From Verrucomicrobiaceae bacterium (GTDB taxonomy: Bacteria; Verrucomicrobiota; Verrucomicrobiae; Verrucomicrobiales; Akkermansiaceae): a DNA stretch of 25,656 bases. Location of the stretch: positions 1 to 25,656 of the forward strand of contig RPOS01000039.1 in NCBI GenBank assembly GCA_003820635.1, written 5' to 3'. The position numbers were made by a program, and so were the translations under genes. The notes beneath the pieces were generated by a model. It saw nothing but the letters and a program-made list of their open reading frames with translations. It ran no database searches and was not told the origin of the DNA. Of this stretch, positions 18,212 to 24,654 are shown piece after piece; position 1 is the stretch's first letter, and each line of letters begins with the position of its first letter.

Positions 18212-18231
18212 CCTGCCGCGCGCGGGGCAGG
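18212..18231 (-). other. GC hairpin after the fucose operon
   Basis: CCTGCC at 18212-18217 pairs with GGCAGG at 18226-18231 around a GC-rich loop, just past the mutarotase stop. No T run follows on the minus strand, so it is not a standard intrinsic terminator. It may instead stabilise or weakly attenuate the transcript. Confidence 0.35.
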
Positions 18232-18233
18232 GT

Positions 18234-18572
18234 TCAATCCACATGGAAGACCTCTTCCATATCCGCCCACCATTCGCCCTCGGCGCGGTCCGCCAGCGGC
18301 TCCTGGCAGGGGATGCAGACATCCCACCATTCCTGGGTTTTGGGATCGGCGGCCATCTTGGCCATGTCTGCGGCGAAGTCCTGCCCGATGTATTCGAAGT
18401 AGCTGAAAAGGTAGTGGTTTCCGTCCGGAAGCTTGCGCAGGAAGATCGAGTAGTTGCGCATGTTGCAGTCCTCGATCATGGCGAGCACCTCCGGCCAGAC
18501 GGCGGCGTGCAGGCGCTTGTATTCGTCGATTTTTTCCGGCAGCAGGCCGATGATGCTTCCGTAGCGTTTCAT
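18234..18572 (-). CDS. RhaM-family (COG3254) sugar mutarotase, probably for L-fucose
   Basis: Interconverts alpha and beta anomers of a 6-deoxy sugar in the cytoplasm. The 112-residue product matches the L-rhamnose mutarotase family: MKRYGSIIGLLPEKIDEYKRLHAAVWPEVLAMIEDC with the active-site histidine, NYSIFLRKLPDG, then YLFSYFEYIG, MAADPKTQEWWDVC and a C-terminal EGEWWADMEEVFHVD. The frame extends upstream to 18623, but family proteins start at MKRYG, so ATG 18572 is used. It lies 70 nt after the L-fuconate dehydratase gene. COG3254 members also sit in non-phosphorylative fucose gene sets such as that of Xanthomonas. By context I infer L-fucose rather than rhamnose as substrate; sequence alone does not decide. 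Confidence 0.88.
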   Translation of the reverse strand: MKRYGSIIGLLPEKIDEYKRLHAAVWPEVLAMIEDCNMRNYSIFLRKLPDGNHYLFSYFEYIGQDFAADMAKMAADPKTQEWWDVCIPCQEPLADRAEGEWWADMEEVFHVD

Positions 18573-18642
18573 GGGAATTGTGGGATTGCGCCGGCAGTCT
18601 TGGCAGCCAGGCCGGGGATTCAAGCATTACCGGTATTTGGTT

Positions 18643-19863
18643 TCACCGCAGGTCACAAGAGGCGCCGGCCTCATGCGGGGTGCGGTAAACACCGGCCTCC
18701 ACGCGGCAGGGCTGGGTGAAATGCTGCCGCAGATGCGGAATGTGTTCTAACAAAAGCGCCTCGTGGTCGAGGGCGATGTGGTTGAACAAGACAAGGTGCT
18801 GGTGAAGTTGTCCCATGTCGCCGACGTGCGGAACCACCGGGATTCCATATTTACGTGCCATCAGGCTCACGACCAGAAACTCGCTCACGCCGGCCACACG
18901 CAAGGCATCGACCTGGCAGAAGGCCAGCGCGCCGGATTCCAGATAGTTTTTGAAGACGATCCGGTTCGGCACGTGTTCGCCCGCAGCGATTTTGAGGGGT
19001 GCGACGGTTTGGGCGATTCGGGCGTGACCGAGAACATCATCCGGATGCGTCGGCTCCTCAAACCAGAATAGGTTGAGATCCGCCGTGCGCCGAGCGAATT
19101 CAATGGCCTGCGGCACCGTCCACTGCTGGTTGGCATCGACCATGATGCGGGCCTCGGGGCCGGCCGCATCACGGACGAGGCGGGCGCGGCGTTCGTCGCG
19201 CGCCATGTCCGGCGATCCGACTTTGAGCTTCATCGCAGTGAAGCCCGTCGCGACCGAGCGGGCGACATTGGCCGCGACCTGCTCGTCGCTGTAATTGAAC
19301 CAGCCGATCGAGGTGTCATAGCCGGGATAGCCCGCAGCCAGAATGCCGGTGCGTGACTGCCGGGTGGCGCGCGCGTTTTCCAGGATCTCCGCCGCCGCCT
19401 CTTTGGAAAGCACGTCCTCGACGTAGGAAAAATCCAGCGTGGCCAGCAGGCTGGCGGAGGAGAGATCCAGCAGCAGTTGCCACAGCGGGACGCCGCGGGT
19501 TTTCGCCCAGAGATCCCAGCAGGCGTTGGTGACGGAGGCGAGGGCGAGTTGGACGATGCCCTTGTGGGGGCCGAGCCAACGGAACTGCTGTTCGTCGGCC
19601 ATCTCCTTCTGGAGCGCACCAAAGTCCGCCATGATTTCCTCAATGTCGCGGCCCTTGAGCCGGGAGGCGTAGAATTCCGCGGCCCGGCAGACCAGGTCGT
19701 TGCCCTCGCCAAGCGTGAATGCGAGGCCAGTGCCGGTGCGGCCCTTGTCGTCGGTTAGAAGCGTGACGGCATAGGAGTAGATTGGATCCTTGTGAATGGC
19801 GTCGCTGCCGTGGCCGGAGCCAATCGGGAAGCGCGCGTCGCGGGTGGAAATGCGGGTGATCAT
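18643..19863 (-). CDS. fucD: L-fuconate dehydratase, enolase superfamily
   Basis: Removes water from L-fuconate to give 2-keto-3-deoxy-L-fuconate in the non-phosphorylative L-fucose route. Mandelate-racemase-type residues are in place: K212 and K214 in MKLKVG, D243 in VDANQQW, the EEP of FWFEEPTHPDD, the E of AAGEHVPNR, and general acid/base H346 in VPHVGDMGQ. Their spacing agrees with characterised L-fuconate dehydratases. The start is ATG 19863, preceded by AGAAGA and only 12 nt after the symporter end. At 406 residues it is slightly short. The C-terminus stops at ASCDLR, and the neighbouring frame would read on only to ETKYR, so a small end-of-gene shift is possible but unproven. Confidence 0.92.
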   Translation of the reverse strand: MITRISTRDARFPIGSGHGSDAIHKDPIYSYAVTLLTDDKGRTGTGLAFTLGEGNDLVCRAAEFYASRLKGRDIEEIMADFGALQKEMADEQQFRWLGPHKGIVQLALASVTNACWDLWAKTRGVPLWQLLLDLSSASLLATLDFSYVEDVLSKEAAAEILENARATRQSRTGILAAGYPGYDTSIGWFNYSDEQVAANVARSVATGFTAMKLKVGSPDMARDERRARLVRDAAGPEARIMVDANQQWTVPQAIEFARRTADLNLFWFEEPTHPDDVLGHARIAQTVAPLKIAAGEHVPNRIVFKNYLESGALAFCQVDALRVAGVSEFLVVSLMARKYGIPVVPHVGDMGQLHQHLVLFNHIALDHEALLLEHIPHLRQHFTQPCRVEAGVYRTPHEAGASCDLR

Positions 19864-19874
19864 GAGATCTTCTG

Positions 19875-21720
19875 TTAGTGGAAAATGGTGTAGAGCGAGG
19901 CCATTGCGACAATGACGACAATGGCGAGGAACTTGTAGTCGAGAAGCCCGGGCCAACCGGGGGATTTCAGCGCATCGAACGGATGCGGCCAGTAGAGTTG
20001 CTGAGGGTCTTCTCCGGCGAGTTTAGGCAAGGCGAAGGTGAACGGGATCTACATCGCAAAACAGACGACGCACATGTAGAAGGCCATCATCATGAAAGGA
20101 GTCTCGTAGAGGAAAGCCGGCGTACAAGCGAAGGTATCCGGTTTCCAGACATAGCGTTTTGATGGCGAAAACCGCGGCTCCCATGATCGAGCCCAGCCAC
20201 ATCGTCCACTTGGCGCTGCGGGCGGATGCGGCGGGCCAGAAGACGCCGAGCACGAAGACGCAGGTGATGGGCGGGGCCATGTGGGCGATGATGTCATTCA
20301 CGCCGTTGAAAATTCTTTCGTAGCGGTCGAGCAGGGGAACGAGGGCGATGCCGGTGCAGATTGCGGTGACGATGTCATAACTGACCGTCGTGGCGATGGA
20401 GTTAGAGGCGCTTGAGAGGTTGCCCATGAGCGCCGGCATGAGCGCGGCGGTGAGCACGTCAAGCACGCCCATCGGCAGAAGCTTGCGGATCATGACACCG
20501 TAAACCTCCTTGGAGTGATAGGCTTTCACTCCCTCGGCAACGAGCGGTTTGCCATCGGCGTCCCTCTTCACCGGCGCGCCGGGGCCGAGGATGATGGCGG
20601 GTTCCTTGCCGGCGCTTTGGATGGCGAGTTGCGAAAGGTCGATACTGTCACCGTCCCTGACGCGAATGGGATCGAGTCTGGCTCCGCCGAGATCGCCAGT
20701 GACGGCGACAATTTGTTCTTTCGTGCCATCGGCGCCATTCACGGTTTGGATCACGCGGACTTGGGTGAGGCCTTCGATGTTTCCCTGCTTGATGCCGGTG
20801 TAGAGCATCAGGCCGGGGACGATGAAAATGAAGACGGGGAGTGTCTTGATGAGCCCGCAGAAGATGGAGCCGACGCGGGCGTCGTTTTCACTCTCCGCAC
20901 CGAGCACGCGTTGGACGATGGTTTGATCGGCGCACCAATACCAGATGCCGAGCACCGGGTAGCCGAGGAAGATCGCATACCATGGCATGCCGCTGTCATC
21001 GCCATGAGGGCGGAGCATGTTCATGAGATTGCCGTCGGTGAGGTCTGGAGCGGTGTCGAGAGTGGCGGTCATGCCGGTCCATCCGCCGGTTTTCTGCCAA
21101 GCGAACCAAGTGATCACGCAGGCACCGAGGAGCAGGATGATGGTCTGGATGGTCTCGGTGATGGCGACCGCGGCGAGGCCGCCGGCGACCGTGTAGATGC
21201 CGGTGAGGGCGCACATCAGGATGATGCAGGTCCATTTATCGATGCCGAAAATGTCGTGCAGAACCAGCCAGCCGGTGGCGAGCGGGAAGGCGATGTGGAA
21301 AATGATGGCGGCGATGATCGAGACGAAGGCGAGCCAGTCCCGGCACTCGCGGGAGTAGCGTTTTTCGAGAAAATCCGGGAGCGTGGCGACTTTGGATTTC
21401 AGATAGAACGGCGCGAAGAAAAACCCGAGCAGGATCAGCGTGAAGGCGGCCATCCACTCGAAGTTGCCGTTGAGCAGGCCGGTGTCGTAGCCGGACTGCG
21501 CCAGGCTGACGAGGTGGACGCACGAAATGTTGGTGGCGAAGAGCGCGAGTCCGATGACCGGCCATTTCAAGGTATGGGCGGCCATGAAATAATCGCCCGC
21601 GACGGATTCCCCGTGCTGTCGGCCTTTTCTCCTGGCGTTGATGCCGGCCCAGCAACCGATACCGACGACCCCCACGAGGTAAACGACGATGATGGTCCAA
21701 TCGATAAAGCTGATGTTCAT
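19875..21720 (-). pseudogene. Sodium:solute symporter (SSS family), frame broken twice near the 3' end
   Basis: Sodium-coupled inner-membrane sugar transporter of the SSS/SglT type, presumably for L-fucose given its operon. From ATG 21720 (MNISFIDWTIIVVYLVGVVG) the frame is intact through about 13 hydrophobic segments, with AGDYFMAAHTLKWPVIG and LSSASNSIATTVSYDI. At the A4 run complementary to 20157-20160 the frame shifts by one base. The family-like sequence resumes in another frame as KRYVWKPDTF and YETPFMMMAFYMCV. A TAG at 20051-20049 then interrupts this frame. Beyond it the same frame continues open as IPFTFALPKLAGEDPQQLY, WPHPFDALKSPGWPG and a last membrane helix, stopping at TAA 19877-19875. 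The unshifted frame instead runs to 20023 with an unrelated tail. Recent pseudogene or sequencing error. Confidence 0.85.
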
Positions 21721-21750
21721 GGTTCGGTTTGTTTTTTGATGTCGCGAGAA

Positions 21751-23004
21751 TCAGTGAACGGCGCATCCGTATTCGGCCACCGCCTTGAACATGGCCTCGA
21801 TGTTTTCAGGCGGAACGTCCGGCAGAATGTTGTGGATGGTGTTGAAGACAAAACCACCGCCGGGAGCGAGGATCTCGATGCGACGGCGCACATCGTCGCG
21901 GACCTGCTGGGGAGTGCCGTGGTTGAGGATGGCGCGCGTGTCGCAGCCGCCGCCCCAGAACGTCACGTCGCGGCCGAATTCGCTTTTGAGTTTTTCCGCT
22001 TCCATGTCACGGCAGGCGGTTTGCACGGGATTGATGATTTCAAACCCGGCATCGATCAGGTCCGGAAGCAGCGCGTGGATCGATCCGCACGAGTGGAGGA
22101 AGGTGTGCATCTGTGAGTTCTTGCGCACGTAATCGCAAAGCCGCGTGTGATGCTTTTTGAACAGCGAGCGGTAAGTGGCGGGTGCCATGAACGGCCCGGT
22201 GTCCGTGCCCAGATCATCGCCAAAGCGGCAAATGTCCGCGATGTCGCCCACGGCGGCGCAGACTTTCTCCAGAGTGCCCAGATGAACTTCCATCAGCGAC
22301 TCCAGCAGACGCTCGACCTGCTCGGGCTCCGCGACCAGATCCATGAGAAAGTTGTCCATCCGCCGGAGAAAGGTGCCCCACTCGAAGAGGTTGCAGCCTA
22401 CGACGACCATGATGGCGCGGTCGGTCGAGGCCCGCAGGGCGAGGGCGTTGGCGCGAAGTGTTTCCCAAAATCCCTCATCGCCGGCGTGGTCCCATGGACT
22501 GTGCGCCAGCGCGGCCCAGTGAACCTTGCCCATCGCCGCAGGCAGGGCGGCGGTGATGTCTGTTGGATAGTCATCCAACCACGGGAAGCATGTCTGGTCG
22601 AAGAAGTTCATGTTCTTCAACTGCGTGGCGATCTCCGTGCCGTCGGGCGCGCTGGCGCGCCATCCGCCGTCCGCTGCGGGCTGCGGCCGGAACCACACGG
22701 GATATTGCGCGGCGCTGCCGTCGAAGAGAGTTAAGTCATACCAATCGGACGCCGAGGTATCGAACGTGCGTCCGAGATCCACCACGTCGATGCGGCAGCG
22801 GTTGAGAATCTCCTCCTCCGGTTGCGCGAGTTGCTGGACCACATCGTAAACCCGGGTGTTTCCGCCAGTGAGGCCAAGATGTTTTTTCAGGCGGGTGTAA
22901 GCGATGGCCGAAATGCCGGAGCTGGGCGTGGCTCCCATGTCCACCGGCACTCGCCCGGGTTCGCGATGGGCAATGGCTTGTTGGATGAGTTCGCGGGATG
23001 TCAT
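21751..23004 (-). CDS. UroD/MtaA-like (COG0407) protein in the fucose operon, function unknown
   Basis: The 417-residue product belongs to the uroporphyrinogen decarboxylase-like superfamily, which includes HemE and corrinoid methyltransferases (MtaA/MtbA). The N-terminal SRELIQQAIAHREPGRVPVDMG is typical of the uncharacterised COG0407 branch. H304 and C306 in HSCGS, with C354 in GGGCD, resemble the His-X-Cys...Cys zinc site of MtaA-type methyltransferases. A HemE decarboxylase would not need this, and no heme genes are nearby. It lies between the SDR (24 nt) and symporter (30 nt) genes, so it is surely co-transcribed with fucose genes. Methyl transfer from or to a sugar-linked substrate is only an inference; no corrinoid protein is in the window. 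Confidence 0.85.
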   Translation of the reverse strand: MTSRELIQQAIAHREPGRVPVDMGATPSSGISAIAYTRLKKHLGLTGGNTRVYDVVQQLAQPEEEILNRCRIDVVDLGRTFDTSASDWYDLTLFDGSAAQYPVWFRPQPAADGGWRASAPDGTEIATQLKNMNFFDQTCFPWLDDYPTDITAALPAAMGKVHWAALAHSPWDHAGDEGFWETLRANALALRASTDRAIMVVVGCNLFEWGTFLRRMDNFLMDLVAEPEQVERLLESLMEVHLGTLEKVCAAVGDIADICRFGDDLGTDTGPFMAPATYRSLFKKHHTRLCDYVRKNSQMHTFLHSCGSIHALLPDLIDAGFEIINPVQTACRDMEAEKLKSEFGRDVTFWGGGCDTRAILNHGTPQQVRDDVRRRIEILAPGGGFVFNTIHNILPDVPPENIEAMFKAVAEYGCAVH

Positions 23005-23028
23005 GGGTTTTTGGGTTTGATGAATTTT

Positions 23029-23790
23029 TCAGCGGCGATAGCCGATTTCCGCACCGCCGCTCACATGCATGATGTGGCCGGTGATGAAGCGTGCCTTTTC
23101 AGATAGAAGAAATACGCAGGTGTCTGCAATCACATCGCCCTCGGGGCAGTAGCCGAGCGGATGGATCTCATCGAGGTAGCGGTGGATTCCCTCCGGATCG
23201 GGCTGCTCTTCAGCCCATTGGTGGAGCATCGGCGTCCAGGTGCCGGCCGGGCAGACCGCGTTGACCCGGATGCCGGCCTTGGCGTAATCGAGAGCCATCG
23301 ACTTGGTGAGCGTGTTCATGGCACCCTTGGTGGCGGTGTAGGCCGCATGGTTTTCCTGGCCGATGACGCCGACCATGCTGCTGGTGTTGAGGATGCAGCC
23401 CTTGGTGGCTTTCAGCGCCTCCAAGCCGAAGCGGGTCGTGTGCAGGACGCTTTTCAGATTGGTGTCGAAAAAGGCATTCCACTCTTCTTCAGTGGTTTCG
23501 TGGAGAGGTTTGGACGGGCTGGCGATGCCGGCGTTGTTGTGGATGGCGTCGATGCGTCCGAATTTCTCCAAGGTGAAGGCGATACCTTGCTCCACTTCGG
23601 AAGCGCTGGAGACATCACAGCGGATGCCGAAATGTTTGCCCGGAAGTTTGGCCGCCTCGCTTGCGGCAAGTTCGCCATTGCGGGCACAAAGAACGACATA
23701 TGATCCTTCGTTCGCGTAGGCCTTCGCGCAGTCCAGGCCGATGCCGGTGGAGCCGCCGGTGAGGAAGATGACTTTGTTTTCCAGTAGCAT
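23029..23790 (-). CDS. SDR-family dehydrogenase, probable L-fucose dehydrogenase
   Basis: Classical short-chain dehydrogenase/reductase of 253 residues. NAD(P) site TGGSTGIG is near the N-terminus, followed by HNNAGIA, catalytic S in LNTSSMVG and Y-x-x-x-K in YTATKGAMN. The C-terminal part VRVNAVCPAGTWTPM and the ending SGGAEIGYRR resemble the HSD17B14-type SDR group, whose human member oxidises L-fucose. As first gene of the operon it most likely makes L-fuconolactone from L-fucose. Oxidation of 2-keto-3-deoxy-L-fuconate is the alternative, since SDRs serve that step too. The start is ATG 23790 with no strong ribosome site. Transcription starts in the 81-bp gap to gntR that holds the palindrome. 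Confidence 0.87.
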   Translation of the reverse strand: MLLENKVIFLTGGSTGIGLDCAKAYANEGSYVVLCARNGELAASEAAKLPGKHFGIRCDVSSASEVEQGIAFTLEKFGRIDAIHNNAGIASPSKPLHETTEEEWNAFFDTNLKSVLHTTRFGLEALKATKGCILNTSSMVGVIGQENHAAYTATKGAMNTLTKSMALDYAKAGIRVNAVCPAGTWTPMLHQWAEEQPDPEGIHRYLDEIHPLGYCPEGDVIADTCVFLLSEKARFITGHIMHVSGGAEIGYRR

Positions 23791-23813
23791 GGTTTTTCAG
23801 GAAAGTTTCCGCC

Positions 23814-23830
23814 AAGTTGTCAGACAACTT
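23814..23830. promoter_or_regulatory. Operator palindrome for the divergent GntR regulator
   Basis: AAGTTGTCAGACAACTT is a perfect 8+1+8 palindrome centred on 23822, midway between the divergent SDR and gntR starts. Its core TTGT-N3-ACAA fits the general form of FadR/FCD-type GntR operators (TGGT/TTGT-N3-ACCA/ACAA). Placement suggests repression of both the fucose operon and gntR itself, relieved by a pathway intermediate. I saw no second copy in the window. Confidence 0.75.
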
Positions 23831-23871
23831 TGGGCTGGCAAGGAAAAACTTGAGTGGCTAGGACTGGGTCC

Positions 23872-24606
23872 ATGCCAGCCGCGAAAAATCACGCCAGCCC
23901 GGGAAAACCGTCCGCGCCCGCAGCGCGGATGTTGCGGGACTTGGAGCGTGCGATTCTCGAAGGGCGGCTGGCACCCGGCAGCCGTCTGCCTGGCGAGGAG
24001 GAACTGTGCGTGCGCTACGGCAGCAGCCGTCCGGCGGCGCGCGAGGCCTTGCAGGCGCTCAAGGCGCGTGGGTTGATCGTCAGCCGGCGCGGCAGCGGAA
24101 GTTATGTATCCACGGATGCCGGGCAGGACCCGCTGCGCAAGTCCATCGAGGTGTATTCCTCACTGCAGCCCGGCGGCCAGGCGTATCTGGAACTGCTGGA
24201 CCTGCGACTGTTGATCGAGACGTTCTGCGTGGCAAATCTGGCGCGCAAGGACCGTGCGGAGGAACGGCGGAAACTGCGGGCCAAACTGGATGTCATGCGC
24301 GCTTCCACGGCTGACTTCGCCGCCTTTGGCGAGGCTGACATCCGCTTTCACCTGCAGATCGTGGAAAGCGCCGGGCATCAATTGTTCGCCACCATTCTCG
24401 GCGGCCTGCTGCCGGGTCTTGGCGTGCGCTTCGCGAGTGAAACCTATGTCGATGCCGCGCTGGTCTCAAAGAACCTGGGCGATCACGAGTCGATTTGTGA
24501 AGCGCTCGATGCGGGCCGCGGCGAGCTTGCGCGCCAACGGCTGCGCAAGCACCTGCTCGATTCCCGCGCGCATCTGGAAGAAGTCCTCGCCAAGGCCGCC
24601 GGGTGA
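23872..24606 (+). CDS. GntR-family regulator, FadR/FCD subfamily
   Basis: Transcription factor of 244 residues, likely controlling the divergent fucose operon. The N-terminal winged helix contains LERAILEGRLAPGSRLPGEEEL, SSRPAAREALQALKARGLIVSRRGSGSYV. The C-terminal FCD ligand domain has LLDLRLLIETFCVANLA, the metal-type D-x3-H in ADIRFHLQIVESAGH, H in GDHESICEAL and H in RKHLLDSRAH, suggesting a metal-assisted carboxylate ligand such as fuconate or its keto-deoxy product. Start: GTG 23854 and ATG 23872 are in frame and each has AGGA about 9 nt upstream; I prefer the ATG. The downstream neighbour is convergent. Confidence 0.92.
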   Translation: MPAAKNHASPGKPSAPAARMLRDLERAILEGRLAPGSRLPGEEELCVRYGSSRPAAREALQALKARGLIVSRRGSGSYVSTDAGQDPLRKSIEVYSSLQPGGQAYLELLDLRLLIETFCVANLARKDRAEERRKLRAKLDVMRASTADFAAFGEADIRFHLQIVESAGHQLFATILGGLLPGLGVRFASETYVDAALVSKNLGDHESICEALDAGRGELARQRLRKHLLDSRAHLEEVLAKAAG

Positions 24607-24629
24607 GGGTGGAGGGATCAACGCTGAAT

Positions 24630-24646
24630 GCCGGCTTATGACCGGC
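24630..24646. terminator. Weak hairpin between convergent genes
   Basis: GCCGG (24630-24634) pairs with CCGGC (24642-24646) around a 7-nt loop, between the gntR stop and the convergent DUF4340 gene. The stem is short and there is no long T run, only CATTTCATTC downstream on the plus strand, so a terminator role is a guess. Confidence 0.25.
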
Positions 24647-24654
24647 GTGGCATT

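Noticed and set aside
18624..18660. Frameshift truncating fucD at its C-terminus
   Set aside because: The alternative frame adds only a few residues and family C-termini vary; all catalytic residues lie well upstream. Recorded only as a possibility.
20023..20160. Programmed ribosomal frameshifting in the symporter
   Set aside because: There is no good slippery heptamer at the A4 run, and the resumed frame meets a stop after about 36 codons, so frameshifting alone would not yield the full C-terminus.
20515..22116. Plus-strand open frame of 533 codons opposite the symporter and UroD-like genes
   Set aside because: It spans two real minus-strand genes and their gap, with an Asp/Glu/Gly-rich composition typical of antisense frames.
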